47,525 bases of DNA from Croceibacterium_A sp044506565 (lineage in GTDB: Bacteria; Pseudomonadota; Alphaproteobacteria; Sphingomonadales; Sphingomonadaceae): the NCBI GenBank assembly GCA_044506565.1, contig JBIQKN010000018.1:1-47525 (forward strand), in the 5' to 3' direction. A model generated the notes under the pieces. It had not been told where the DNA came from and searched no databases. It saw nothing but the letters and a program-made list of their open reading frames with translations. This document shows positions 31,790 through 41,073 of the stretch, one piece after another (position 1 is the stretch's first letter; each line of letters starts with the position of its first letter). Made by a program: the position numbers and the translations under genes.

Positions 31790-31993
31790 CTACCCGCCGA
31801 TCAGGTCGAGGTAGGCGACCACGTCGTTGTCGGTGACGAGGTAGAGACCTTCCTGCATTTCCTCGGGTTGGGTGGCGGCGATCTCGAGCGCCTTGGCGAG
31901 CGGGCCGTAGAACAATGTCGCGGCCGCGCCGCCCTCGCTCTCGGCGTCGAGGAAATAGAGCCTGACGGTGGCGTCCTGATAGGTCGTGCGCAT
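31790..31993 (-). CDS. Small hypothetical protein (67 aa)
   Basis: A 67-residue cytosolic protein beginning MRTTYQDATVRLYFLDAESEGG and ending VVAYLDLIGG. Its start codon shares one base with the greB stop (TGATG at 31991-31995), so it is coupled to greB. No family is recognised; the coupling and codon use typical of this genome are the main evidence that it is real. Confidence 0.65.
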   Translation of the reverse strand: MRTTYQDATVRLYFLDAESEGGAAATLFYGPLAKALEIAATQPEEMQEGLYLVTDNDVVAYLDLIGG

Positions 31994-32481
31994 CAGCGGG
32001 CTTCCGGATACTGGACCGCCAACACTTCCCATTCCTTCTCGCCGGCGGGCAGGCGCACGGCCCTGACGTCGCCTACAGCGGCGCCGCGCAGCGCGCGGGC
32101 GATCGGGGCGCTCCAGCCGATGCGGCCGGCGGCAGCGTCCTGCTCGTCGTCGCCGACAAGCGTGAGCGTGCGCTCGTTGTCGTCCTCGTCGACGATCGTC
32201 ACCGTCGCCCCGAACCACACGCGGGTCCGGTCGGGTGCCTGCGCCGGGTCGACGACCTTGGCCGCCTTCATCCGCCGGGCGAGGTGGGCAAGTTCGCGGT
32301 CGATCTCGCGCATGCGCTTCCGGCCGTAGAGGTAGTCGCCGTTCTCGCTGCGGTCGCCGTTCCCGGCGGCCCACGAGACGATCGCGACGATCTCGGGCCG
32401 CTCGGTGCCGAGCAGGTGATCGTAGCGCGCCCTGAGCGCGGCGAAGCCGGCCGGAGTGATCGGGTTCTCGCGCGGATTCAT
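31993..32481 (-). CDS. greB: Transcript cleavage factor GreB
   Basis: This 162-residue protein matches GreB: ERPEIVAIVSWAAGNGDRSENGDYLYGRKRMREIDR forms the N-terminal coiled coil whose acidic tip (D in GDRSENGDY) enters the RNA polymerase secondary channel, and the C-terminal FKBP-like domain contains FGATVTIVDEDDN and PIARALRGAAVGD. It rescues backtracked polymerase by stimulating RNA cleavage. GDRSENGDYxY with REIDRE favours GreB over GreA. The downstream 67-residue gene overlaps by one base. Confidence 0.9.
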   Translation of the reverse strand: MNPRENPITPAGFAALRARYDHLLGTERPEIVAIVSWAAGNGDRSENGDYLYGRKRMREIDRELAHLARRMKAAKVVDPAQAPDRTRVWFGATVTIVDEDDNERTLTLVGDDEQDAAAGRIGWSAPIARALRGAAVGDVRAVRLPAGEKEWEVLAVQYPEAR

Positions 32482-32528
32482 GGCGGCGTTACACCGGACG
32501 GGGGTTTGGCCTATCGTTCGACGCCGCG

Positions 32529-34454
32529 TCAGCGGAGGAATTCGCTCACCTTGCGCGGCCGGCCGAGCGTCGCGCGGTCGGGATGCAGCGCTTCGTAGAC
32601 CACCGCGTTCTCGAGCACCCGGGCGACGTAGTTCTTGGTCTCGAAGATCGGGATGCGCTCGATCCAGTCGATCCAGCTGATCGAGCCGTTACGCGGATCG
32701 CCGTTGGCGCGCAGCCACTTGTTCACGTTGCCGGGCCCGGCGTTGTAGGCCGCCACGGCCAGCGGGTAGCTGCCGTAAGTGTTCATCATCCGCACGAAGT
32801 AGCCGTTGCCGAGCCGGATATTGTACTGCGGATCGGTGTTCAGCGAGGCCGACATGTAGGTGACCCCGAGCTTGCCGGCCTGCTCGCGCGCGGTGCCCGG
32901 CATCAGTTGCATCAGCCCGGTCGCGCCGGCATGGCTGGTGCGCCAGTTGTCGAACTCGCTTTCCTGCCGGGCGATCGCGTGGACCATCGTCCAGTCGGCT
33001 TCGGCCGGCGTGGGCACGGTCGGGAAACCGACGTGGGTGAACCCCGCATAGCCCTTCTCGGGCGCGACACGGCCGACCACGACCGCGAGCTCGGGCAGCG
33101 CCAGCTGCTGGGCGAGTTCGCCCACCAGCTGCATCTCGGCCGGAGTTTGCGCCTGGTTCGCGAGCGCGACGTAGAACTTGCGCTTGGTCTGCCAGCGGTA
33201 GCCGTTGCCGGTGAACAGCGGCATCGCCTGCGCCAGCGGGTTGGCGAGGAACGCCGCGCGCTGCTCGGGCGTCGGCTGGACCGCGGCGGCCGCGGTTAGG
33301 GGCATCGGGCGGCCGAGCCGCTCGAGCGCGAGCTGGCCGTAGAAGTATTCGGGGTAGGTGGCGGCCATCTCGTAGTAGCGATTGGCCTCGGCCATGTTGC
33401 CCGCCTGCTGGGCGGCATGTCCGGCCCAGAAGAAGCCCTTCGAGCGGGTCTGCGGCGTCTTCGCGGCCGCCCCGTAGCGGTAGAACAGCGGCGCAGCGGC
33501 GTTGCCGTCGCCGAGATTCCACAGCGCCGCGGTGCCCCCGAGCCACATCAGAGAGGTATAATCGTCGCGCAGCTTGTAGGGGCCCTCGGCGACTTCGGCC
33601 TCGCTGGCGAAGGCCTCGGCGGCGCGGGCCGCGATCCGGTGTGCCGAGCGCGAGTCCGCGGTGCGGGCGACGTTGAGGTGCTCCTCGACCCAGGCGGTCG
33701 GGTTGAACGGCGCTGCGGCCAGCGGCGGGCGGTTGGCGAGCAGCGCATCGGCCTCGCGCAGCCGGCCCTTGGTGCGCAGTTCGCGGCTGCGGTTCCACAG
33801 GTAGCCCGGATCGCTCATCGCCGAAGGGTCGCTGGTCGTGCCGTCGCCGCCCTGGATGATCGCCAGCCGTGCGGCGAATACCGGCGCTCGCGCCGGCGAG
33901 ACATAGGCCAGCTGGATCGCCGCGGCCTGCGGATCGCGCTGCCACAACAGGGCATCCATCCGCGCGTCGTGATCCGCCGGAGTGAAGCTGGCGCCGTAGC
34001 TCGCAAACAGGGTCGCCATCGCGGTCGCGCTCATCTGGCCCCCGCGCCAGGCCGCGCGGGCGACTTCGAGCGCCTGGTCGGGCCGCATCGCCGTCAGCGC
34101 GATTGCATACTGCGCGCGACCGGCGTTGGTCTGCGGCGGGAAGCGGTCGAAATACGCCACCAGCCGGTCGGCGGCGACATACTGGTCGCTGAGACGCGCC
34201 TCGGCATAGCCGCGCAGCACGCTTTCATCCGGGAAGCCGGGGTAGGTCATCAGGAACCCGGCGTAGTCCTCGAACGTGAAGTTCGGGCTCGCGGTCAGCT
34301 GTTCCCAGCGGCTTACGGCAAAGCCGAGCTGCGAGGGCTGCTGCGCCACGAGACTGGCGCGCCCGTCGGCGGACTGCGCGAGCGCGGGAGTGTGAAAGAG
34401 AACGGCGGATGCCAGCAGGGTGGCGACGAGTGGAGCGCGAACCATGCTGGACAT
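32529..34454 (-). CDS. slt: Soluble lytic transglycosylase (Slt70 type)
   Basis: This is a 641-residue periplasmic protein with a signal peptide of about 26 residues. Residues about 50-450 are alpha-helical repeats (superhelical ring of Slt70). The catalytic domain has Glu498 in ARQESEF, then GATGLMQLMPGTA and AVAAYNAGPGNV, the standard SLT motifs. It cleaves peptidoglycan glycan strands with formation of 1,6-anhydro ends. It is divergent from dapA, 86 bases away. Confidence 0.92.
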   Translation of the reverse strand: MSSMVRAPLVATLLASAVLFHTPALAQSADGRASLVAQQPSQLGFAVSRWEQLTASPNFTFEDYAGFLMTYPGFPDESVLRGYAEARLSDQYVAADRLVAYFDRFPPQTNAGRAQYAIALTAMRPDQALEVARAAWRGGQMSATAMATLFASYGASFTPADHDARMDALLWQRDPQAAAIQLAYVSPARAPVFAARLAIIQGGDGTTSDPSAMSDPGYLWNRSRELRTKGRLREADALLANRPPLAAAPFNPTAWVEEHLNVARTADSRSAHRIAARAAEAFASEAEVAEGPYKLRDDYTSLMWLGGTAALWNLGDGNAAAPLFYRYGAAAKTPQTRSKGFFWAGHAAQQAGNMAEANRYYEMAATYPEYFYGQLALERLGRPMPLTAAAAVQPTPEQRAAFLANPLAQAMPLFTGNGYRWQTKRKFYVALANQAQTPAEMQLVGELAQQLALPELAVVVGRVAPEKGYAGFTHVGFPTVPTPAEADWTMVHAIARQESEFDNWRTSHAGATGLMQLMPGTAREQAGKLGVTYMSASLNTDPQYNIRLGNGYFVRMMNTYGSYPLAVAAYNAGPGNVNKWLRANGDPRNGSISWIDWIERIPIFETKNYVARVLENAVVYEALHPDRATLGRPRKVSEFLR

Positions 34455-34540
34455 CGTGGCAGGCTGCTCCTTATCAGGCGGTGAACGGGGCTCAGTGAAT
34501 GATTTGGCCCGACGGTTAATTCATCGCGGGAGCGACGCAA

Positions 34541-35422
34541 ATGTTCTCTGGTTCAATTCCGGCCCTGGTGACTCCTTTTCGCGACGGAGCGTTGGACGAG
34601 GCCGCCTTTCGCCGGCTGGTGGACTGGCAGATCGAGCAGGGCTCCTCGGCGCTGGTGCCGTGCGGGACCACCGGCGAAGCCTCGACGATGGACAACGAAG
34701 AGCACTACCGCGTGATCGAACTGTGCGCCGAGCAGGCCGCCGGACGCGTGCCGGTGATCGCTGGCTGCGGCAGCAACGACACGCGCACCGCGGTCGCCCA
34801 TCTCCGGGCGGCCAAGGCGCGCGGTGCCGATGCCGCACTGTGCGTCGCGCCCTATTACAACCGCCCGAGCCAGGAGGGCCTGCTCGCGCATTTCTCGCAC
34901 CTTGCGGAGCACAGCGAGCTGCCGATCGTGCTATACAACGTGCCCGGGCGGACGGTGACCGACCTGCTGCCGGCAACCGTGATCGAACTGGCAAGGCGGC
35001 ATCCGGGCAAGATCGTCGGCCTCAAGGATGCGAGCGGCGACTTGCAGCGAGTGGTGACGCAGCGCGTCGGCGCGGGCGCCGGGTTCTGCCAGCTTTCGGG
35101 CGACGACCCGCTGGCGCTTGCCGGCTATCCGCTCGGGCAGGTCGGCTGCATCTCGGTCACTGCCAACGTCGCGCCGAAGCTGTGCGCCGAACTCCACGCC
35201 GCGGCGGCGGCGGGCGATTACGCGACGGCGCGGGCGCTCAACGAGCGGCTGTTTCCGCTGCACAAGGCGCTGTTCGCCGACGCGAGCCCGTCGCCGACCA
35301 AGTACGCTTTGGCGAAGCTGCACGACTGGCTTAGCGCCGAAACCCGCCTGCCGATCGCGCCCTGCAGTGAGGCGGCACGGAAGGCGGTGGATGCGGCGTT
35401 GCAGGGTCTGGGGCTGGCCTGA
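34541..35422 (+). CDS. dapA: 4-hydroxy-tetrahydrodipicolinate synthase
   Basis: This is a 293-residue cytosolic enzyme that condenses pyruvate with aspartate semialdehyde in lysine and diaminopimelate synthesis. Lys162 in VGLKDAS forms the Schiff base, Tyr132 in LYNVPGR is the catalytic tyrosine, and VPCGTTGEAST is the N-terminal active-site loop. GGGAG upstream of ATG 34541 supports the start. In related genomes smpB usually follows; here smpB is about 5.1 kb away at 40530. Confidence 0.96.
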   Translation: MFSGSIPALVTPFRDGALDEAAFRRLVDWQIEQGSSALVPCGTTGEASTMDNEEHYRVIELCAEQAAGRVPVIAGCGSNDTRTAVAHLRAAKARGADAALCVAPYYNRPSQEGLLAHFSHLAEHSELPIVLYNVPGRTVTDLLPATVIELARRHPGKIVGLKDASGDLQRVVTQRVGAGAGFCQLSGDDPLALAGYPLGQVGCISVTANVAPKLCAELHAAAAAGDYATARALNERLFPLHKALFADASPSPTKYALAKLHDWLSAETRLPIAPCSEAARKAVDAALQGLGLA

Positions 35423-35483
35423 GGCGAAGCTCCCAACCAAATCCCGGGATGAGCGCGGTGGAGAATCCGACAGCGCGGCGCGG

Positions 35484-36668
35484 TCAGTACAAAGGCGAAG
35501 GATGCTCCTTGCCCAGCATCATCGCCCCGTAAGTCTCGACCGCCGGTCCCCCCACGATCATGTGCTGGTTGAGCGTCAGCGCGTCGCGGGCGAGGCGCTC
35601 CAGCAGTGAGCCGTCGAAAATCACGTTGGCGCCGATCAGGTCGAACAGGCGGCGGGTGACGTCGGCCGCCATGCGGAAGCAGTTGACGTTGGCCAGCGCG
35701 AGGCGGCCCTTGGTCTCGACCTTGGGTGTGCCGGCCTCGAGTTCGACCCAGAACTCCTCCGCCGCGCGGTAGAGGAATGCCTGCGCCGCACCCCACCGGG
35801 TCTCGGCGTCGGCGATCGCCTCGCGCGCCTGGACCGTGTCGGCCATGTCCTGCCGCGGCCGCCCCCACCAGCCCGCGAGCACGCGCTCGCTGGCCTCATC
35901 GATCGCCCGGCGCGCGGTGCCGAGCGGGACGGCGGCCATCGTCGTCACCCAGTTGAAGCCGCTCGAGTAGAGCGGGTCGCGCCCCGCGAACATCGCCTCC
36001 TCGATGCGCAATACCTGGTCCTCGGGCACGAACAGGCCTTCGGCCCGATAGTGGTTGCTGCCGCTGCCGCGCAGGCCGTGCGTGTGCCAGGTATCCTCGA
36101 TGACCAGCTCATCGGCGCGGCAGAACGCGAGACGGCCCTCGGGCAGGCCGTTGTCGCCGTACACCAGCTGGCCGTCGCGGGTGATCACGCCGCCGCTCAT
36201 CACCACGTCGGCATGAGTGATCCCGCTGCCGAACGGAAAGCGGCCATTGAGCACATATCCGCCTTCGACCGGCTCGAGCTTGCCGTGCCCTGTCGTGAAT
36301 TGTCCGGCGGTGATCATGTCGGGCTCGGGCAATAGCCGGGCCGAGGCGTCCGGCGGGAGGAACTCGGCGATCAGCCCGCTATCGGTGCCGATCTTGACGC
36401 ACCAGCCGACGGAGGGATCGGCGTGGGCCAGCACCTCAATCACCTCGAGATGCTGCATCAGCGCCATCTGCGGCCCGCCCTTCGCCCGGCTGCGGCCCAT
36501 GCGGAAAAAGCCAGCGGCGCGCAGATCGGCGACGAGGTCGACGGGCAGGCGGCGCAACGCTTCGATTTCCTGCGAGCGTCCGGCGATCGCCGGCGCCATC
36601 GCCCGGGCATTGGCGAGGATGCGCTCCGCCGTCAGCGGCTGGTCTCCCGGTTGCGCGGCTGTGGCCAT
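35484..36668 (-). CDS. Acyl-CoA-dehydrogenase-fold flavoprotein, monooxygenase-like
   Basis: This 394-residue protein has the acyl-CoA dehydrogenase fold but resembles the flavin-dependent hydroxylase branch (HsaA/DszC type): N-terminal helical LRRLPVDLVADLRAAGFFRM, then SVGWCVKIGTDSGL, FPFGSGITHADVVMSGG and WHTHGLRGSGSNHY. The catalytic base of true acyl-CoA dehydrogenases is not evident. Such enzymes hydroxylate aromatic or sulfur compounds with reduced flavin from a partner reductase, but none is adjacent. GGAGAGGG precedes ATG 36668. It is divergent from the DUF885 gene. Confidence 0.82.
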   Translation of the reverse strand: MATAAQPGDQPLTAERILANARAMAPAIAGRSQEIEALRRLPVDLVADLRAAGFFRMGRSRAKGGPQMALMQHLEVIEVLAHADPSVGWCVKIGTDSGLIAEFLPPDASARLLPEPDMITAGQFTTGHGKLEPVEGGYVLNGRFPFGSGITHADVVMSGGVITRDGQLVYGDNGLPEGRLAFCRADELVIEDTWHTHGLRGSGSNHYRAEGLFVPEDQVLRIEEAMFAGRDPLYSSGFNWVTTMAAVPLGTARRAIDEASERVLAGWWGRPRQDMADTVQAREAIADAETRWGAAQAFLYRAAEEFWVELEAGTPKVETKGRLALANVNCFRMAADVTRRLFDLIGANVIFDGSLLERLARDALTLNQHMIVGGPAVETYGAMMLGKEHPSPLY

Positions 36669-36733
36669 GGCTTCCCTCTCCTCGCGGTCATCCTTTCATT
36701 GACTGATCGCGCCCGCAAGCCGATCCCGCGCAC

Positions 36734-38026
36734 ATGATCCGCATGCTCGTCGCGGCGCTCGCCGCTCTCGCCCTCGCCGCCTGCGGCCGATCCTCCGACG
36801 CCGCTGCCGACCTCGACGCGGTCGCGCGCGACTACCTGCTGCTGCAGTTGACGATCGGCGAGAAGGAGGAAGGCTACATCGACGCCTACTACGGCCCGCC
36901 CGAGATCCAGGCGCAGGCCGAAGCCGCGGCGGCGGCGAACGACCTGCCGCGGCTGGTCGAGCGGGTTGCGGCGCTGCGCGAACGGATCGCCGAGACCGAA
37001 GTCGAGGAAGACAGCCTCGACGCCCGCCGCGCGGCATTCCTCGACGCGCAACTTGTCGCCGCGCAGACCCGCCTGAGGATGATGCGGGGCGAGACCCTGT
37101 CGTTCCAGGACGAGGCCGAGGGGCTGTTCGGAGTCAGACCGGAACTGCCCGAGCTGGACTCCTTCGACCCGCTGATCGCGCGGATCGACACGCTGGTCCC
37201 GGGCGAGGGGCCGCTGTGGCAGCGGATCGACGCGTTCCGCAGCCGCTTCGACATCCCGACCGACAAGCTCAAGGCGGTGATGGACGCCGGGATCGCCGAG
37301 TGCCGCCGGCGTACGCTCGAGCATTTCGAGCTTCCCGAGGGCGAGCGGTTCGACCTCGCGCTGGTCACCGACAAGCCGTGGAGCGGCTACAACTGGTACC
37401 AGGGCGGCTTCCATTCGAAGATCGAGATCAACACCGACCTGCCGGTGCGGATCGAGCGGGCGAGGGACCTCGGCTGCCACGAGGGCTATCCGGGGCACCA
37501 CGTCTACAACGCGCTTTTGGAGCAGGAGCTGGTCGAGGGGCGTGGGTGGATCGAGTACACGGTCTATCCGCTCTATTCGCCGCAGTCGCTGCTCGCCGAG
37601 GGCTCGGCCAATTACGGGATCGAGCTTGCGTTCCCGGGCGAGGAGGGGCTCGCGTTCGACCGCGACATGCTCGCGCCGCTGGCCGGCCTCCCGACCGGCG
37701 ATCTTGCGCGCTACCTCGAACTCGCTGAGCTCACCGCGCAGCTGCGCCCGGCCGGCTACACGATCGCCGCCCGGCTGTTCGCGGGCGAAATCGACGAGGC
37801 CGAGGCGATCGCGCTGACCCAGCAATACCAGCTCGTCTCGCCCGAGCGCGCGGCGCAGACGATCGCCTTCGCGAAGACCTACCGCAGCTACATCATCAAT
37901 TACGGCCTCGGGCTCGAGATGGTCCGCGAACACGTCGAGGCCGCCGGCGCCTCGCCCGAAGCACGCTGGGAGCGGATGAGGGCGATCCTCAGCGAGCCGA
38001 CGCTGCCGAAAGACCTCCAAAAATAG
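36734..38026 (+). CDS. DUF885-family metallopeptidase, probable lipoprotein
   Basis: This 430-residue protein has a lipoprotein signal with lipobox LAAC and Cys17. HEGYPGHH at residues 249-256 is the zinc-binding signature of DUF885 proteins, which are gluzincin-like (HExxxHH, here His249, Glu250, His254). ESxxNYGIE-like segment AEGSANYGIELAFP could supply the third zinc ligand. It probably hydrolyses small peptides at the inner face of the envelope. Its stop codon TAG (38024-38026) lies inside the REPIN-like repeat at 38020, so the C-terminus has been set by that repeat. Confidence 0.82.
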   Translation: MIRMLVAALAALALAACGRSSDAAADLDAVARDYLLLQLTIGEKEEGYIDAYYGPPEIQAQAEAAAAANDLPRLVERVAALRERIAETEVEEDSLDARRAAFLDAQLVAAQTRLRMMRGETLSFQDEAEGLFGVRPELPELDSFDPLIARIDTLVPGEGPLWQRIDAFRSRFDIPTDKLKAVMDAGIAECRRRTLEHFELPEGERFDLALVTDKPWSGYNWYQGGFHSKIEINTDLPVRIERARDLGCHEGYPGHHVYNALLEQELVEGRGWIEYTVYPLYSPQSLLAEGSANYGIELAFPGEEGLAFDRDMLAPLAGLPTGDLARYLELAELTAQLRPAGYTIAARLFAGEIDEAEAIALTQQYQLVSPERAAQTIAFAKTYRSYIINYGLGLEMVREHVEAAGASPEARWERMRAILSEPTLPKDLQK

Positions 38027-38079
38027 GGACAGTCCCTCTTTTCCGATCGGAGCGGAGAAAAGAGGGACTGTCCCTGTTT
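38020..38079. repeat. REPIN-like palindromic repeat, second locus
   Basis: Two inverted copies of the core (GGGACAGTCCC at 38026-38036 and GGGACTGTCCC at 38064-38074) with flanks AAAATA and AAAAGA surround about 27 bases. The arrangement matches that at 23131-23192, while the centres differ. It follows the DUF885 gene and provides its stop codon. Confidence 0.75.
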
Positions 38080-38087
38080 ATCGGAGA

Positions 38088-38381
38088 TCACGCGTTCCCG
38101 TTCCGCCGCCGCGTGTCCCAGCCCTTGCGCGCGGCGGCCGAGCGTTGCTCGAACGAGCCGGACTTGTGCGCCCGCCCGCCGCGCGAGGACGAGACGTGGG
38201 TGTCCTTCTTGCCGCGGCCCGAGCCCGACTTGTTGCCGCCGCCGCTCTCCTTGTTGACGGTCGCCCACGCGCGGGCCTTGGCGGTTTTCTCCGAAGCTCC
38301 GCGTTCCTCGTAGCCTTCGGCGATGTGCTCGGCCTTGCGCTTCTGCTTGTCGGTGTACTTGTCCTTGTCTCCTCGGGGCAT
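38088..38381 (-). CDS. Small basic Lys/Arg/Gly-rich protein
   Basis: This is a 97-residue, highly basic cytosolic protein. It begins MPRGDKDKYTDKQKRKAEHI, then AEGYEERGASEKTAKARAWATVNKESGGGNKSG, and ends with an Arg/Ser/Gly-rich tail. In databases I recall such proteins carry the name plasmid stabilization protein, but no experimental role is known and it lies on what looks like chromosome. DNA or RNA binding is plausible from charge alone. AGGAG eight bases upstream supports ATG 38381. Confidence 0.75.
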   Translation of the reverse strand: MPRGDKDKYTDKQKRKAEHIAEGYEERGASEKTAKARAWATVNKESGGGNKSGSGRGKKDTHVSSSRGGRAHKSGSFEQRSAAARKGWDTRRRNGNA

Positions 38382-38454
38382 CTCGCGACTCCTCTTCGCC
38401 CGTCCGTCGGCACGGGAGCGCACGAGGGACGACAAGAGTTCCGCGCGGAGGCGA

Positions 38455-40413
38455 TCAGTCGGCGGGATTGTGCTGTTGGACGAAGGCGACCGCTTCCTCG
38501 AGCATCTGCAGCCGGGTCTCGGCGCGCGACAGCCAGTGGTCTTCGGCGCGCAGCTCGACCAGGCGGTGGGGGCGGCCTGCGTCCTTCAGCGCATCGGCCA
38601 TTCGAGCACTCTGCTCGAACGGCACGACGATGTCGTCGCGGCCGTGGATCAGCAGGATCGGCGCGTCGGCCTGCGCGGCGAAACGGCGCGGGGAGACCGC
38701 GTCGAAGCCGCTCCGGGGGCCGAGCTGCTCGAGCAGCGAGCGGGTTACCACCGCGCTGCCTCCGCTTTCGGTCCTCTCGGTGCGGTACATCATTCCCAGG
38801 TCGGACACCGGCGCGACCGCAACTGCGCAGCGGTAGAGCCCCTGCTGCAGGGTGACGCCGGCCAGTGCGGCGTAGCCGCCGTAGCTGGCGCCGACGATGC
38901 AGGCGCGGGCCGGATCGACGGTTCCCTGCGCGGCCAGCGCGGCGACCCCGTCGGAAATGTCGGTCTGCATCTTGCGCCCCCACTCGCCGTTGCCGGCGCG
39001 CACGAAGGCGCTGTCGCGATTGGTCGAGCCGCGGAAGTTCGGCTGGAATACGGCATAGCCGCGCGAGGCGAAGGCCTGGGCCCACCAGTCGAACTCGACT
39101 TCGTCGTGAAGGCGAGGGCCGCCGTGCGGCATGACGACGAGCGGCAGATTTGCCGGTTCGAGCCCGGGAGGCAGGGTGAGGACGCCGTCCATCTCCAGGC
39201 CGTCGGCCGCCGTGTACTCGAACGCCGACACCGGTCCGACGAGTTCTTCTCCGATGAGCGGCCGCTCGAGGCCGAAGGCCTCGGCCCGTAGCTGCGCGAG
39301 GTCGACCACGTACCAGGTGCCGCTGTCGCCGCTGCCCGTGGTCCGCACGAGCATCCGGTCGAAGCCGGGGGTCCAGTCGATCAGCGTCAGGTCCTTCCCC
39401 GAGAACGCGCGGTAGACCCGAGAGACCTGCCGTTGCCGTTCGGCATCGAAGAACACCGGGCGCGCGTCGCCGTCGCCGCGCTGGTAGCCAAGCATCCGGC
39501 CGTTCGTGCGGTCGACGAACAGCCGATCGACATCGATACCTTCGAGGATCTCTACCGGCTCGGCGCTGCCGTCGAGCGGCAGTTCGTACCATCGGGTGAT
39601 CTCGGCGTCAGTGTCTTCCGCCGAGTAGACGAGCGTGGTGCCGTCGCGTCCGAGCGCGACCAGCCCGGCACGGCCGGCACGGTGGCGGCCTGCGGCGATC
39701 CGCTTGCCGTCGGACCCGTAAATGCGCCATTCGCCGGACGTGCGATTGAGGTCGAACGTCGCGGCAACCTGTCCGCGGTCGTCGACCAGCCAGTCGCGCC
39801 ACTCGTTCTCGTCAGCCGCGCGGGCAAGGCGCCGCGGGGTGTTGTCGGACAGGCGAACGGCGAACAGCGCGGGGCGGGTGTGCGCGAGGTGAAGGTTGGC
39901 CACGCCCCCGGCCAGTTCGACCGCGCCGAAGTGCCCGAACCACTCGCCCTCGACCTGGCGGATGCCGTAATTGCCGAAGATCGAGGTGATCAGGGTGGTG
40001 CGACCGGCGAAAACGACTTGCAGTGGCTTGCTGTCGTCATCGGGCAGGATCAACGCCCGGTAGGCCTCGTACTGATCGGTGGTGAAGCCGCGGCCGAGGT
40101 CTTCGGTCTCGCTCGTCACCAGCAGGATCGACTCGTCGCCGATCCATTCGACGCCGCGAAGCTTGAGGTCGCCGACCGCCGAGTTGCGGGTCATGTTCAG
40201 CTGCTCGTCCAGCACGACCAGCGCGCGGCGCCCGTCGAACGTACCGACCACGGCGATCTTCTTCCCGCTCGGCGAGATGGCCGCATCCTCGACCGCAGGG
40301 AGTTCCCCGTATGCTGCGAGCGGCGGCGAGTCTGCGGCGACGGCGGTGAGCGGCGCGGCCAGCAGCGCGACCAGGCTCGCGAGGCCTGCCATCATCCTGA
40401 TCAGGCGATCCAT
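38455..40413 (-). CDS. S9-family (prolyl-oligopeptidase-like) serine peptidase
   Basis: This is a 652-residue exported peptidase with a signal peptide of about 27 residues (ending AVAA). Residues about 30-400 form the beta-propeller, and the C-terminal alpha/beta hydrolase domain has Ser510 in GASYGGY, the Asp in HGRDDIVVP, and the His in AEDHW. This is the S9 triad order. It cleaves peptides in the periplasm. The ATG at 40413 has GGAGGAAAA upstream; a longer frame from 40455 would add an unlikely leader. It is divergent from smpB. Confidence 0.92.
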   Translation of the reverse strand: MDRLIRMMAGLASLVALLAAPLTAVAADSPPLAAYGELPAVEDAAISPSGKKIAVVGTFDGRRALVVLDEQLNMTRNSAVGDLKLRGVEWIGDESILLVTSETEDLGRGFTTDQYEAYRALILPDDDSKPLQVVFAGRTTLITSIFGNYGIRQVEGEWFGHFGAVELAGGVANLHLAHTRPALFAVRLSDNTPRRLARAADENEWRDWLVDDRGQVAATFDLNRTSGEWRIYGSDGKRIAAGRHRAGRAGLVALGRDGTTLVYSAEDTDAEITRWYELPLDGSAEPVEILEGIDVDRLFVDRTNGRMLGYQRGDGDARPVFFDAERQRQVSRVYRAFSGKDLTLIDWTPGFDRMLVRTTGSGDSGTWYVVDLAQLRAEAFGLERPLIGEELVGPVSAFEYTAADGLEMDGVLTLPPGLEPANLPLVVMPHGGPRLHDEVEFDWWAQAFASRGYAVFQPNFRGSTNRDSAFVRAGNGEWGRKMQTDISDGVAALAAQGTVDPARACIVGASYGGYAALAGVTLQQGLYRCAVAVAPVSDLGMMYRTERTESGGSAVVTRSLLEQLGPRSGFDAVSPRRFAAQADAPILLIHGRDDIVVPFEQSARMADALKDAGRPHRLVELRAEDHWLSRAETRLQMLEEAVAFVQQHNPAD

Positions 40414-40529
40414 TTTTCCTCCCCCCGAGAAGGGGGTATCGTGCCGCGCGATCACGATCAGCGCAAGTGACGCGCGTCCCCGAAAGGGGGTTCCACCGCC
40501 CCGTGGCTCTCCCTACATGCCCCCTCATC

Positions 40530-41012
40530 ATGGCTCGCCCGAAACCCTCGACTTTTGACAAGGTGAAGACCGTCGCCGAGAACCGGCGCGCGCGGTTCGA
40601 GTATTTCATCGAGGAGACCTTCGAGGCGGGGATCGCGCTCAGCGGTACCGAGGTGAAGAGCCTGCGTTTCGGAGAGGGCTCGATCGCCGAGAGCTACGCC
40701 GAGGTGCGCGACGGTGAGGCCTGGCTGGTCAATGCCAACATCCCCGAGTTCAGCCACGGCAACCGCTTCAATCACGAGCCGCGCAGGCCGCGGAAGCTGC
40801 TGCTGCACAAGCGCGAGGTCGAGAAGCTGCTCGGGGCGGTCGAGCGCAAGGGGATGACGATGATCCCGCTGTCGATCTACTTCAACGGCCGCGGCCGGGC
40901 CAAGGTCGAACTGGCCCTCGCGAAGGGCAAACAGACGCACGACAAGCGGCAGACGATCAAGGACCGAGACTGGCAGCGCGACAAGGCGCGGCTGATGCGC
41001 GAACGAGGATGA
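40530..41012 (+). CDS. smpB: SsrA-binding protein SmpB
   Basis: This is a 160-residue protein, the usual SmpB length. Blocks AENRRARFEYFIEETFEAGI, GTEVKSLR, GEAWLVNANIPE and the basic C-terminal tail (KRQTIKDRDWQRDKARLM) match the family. It carries tmRNA to stalled ribosomes. ATG 40530 gives the standard MARPKPSTFDK start; the open frame extends further upstream without a convincing ribosome site. DUF2062 and cckA follow on the same strand. Confidence 0.95.
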   Translation: MARPKPSTFDKVKTVAENRRARFEYFIEETFEAGIALSGTEVKSLRFGEGSIAESYAEVRDGEAWLVNANIPEFSHGNRFNHEPRRPRKLLLHKREVEKLLGAVERKGMTMIPLSIYFNGRGRAKVELALAKGKQTHDKRQTIKDRDWQRDKARLMRERG

Positions 41013-41073
41013 ACCGCCTTACCCTATCGAGCTTGCAAGCGCAGGTTCAGCCGCGCAAGGCAAACACGCAATC

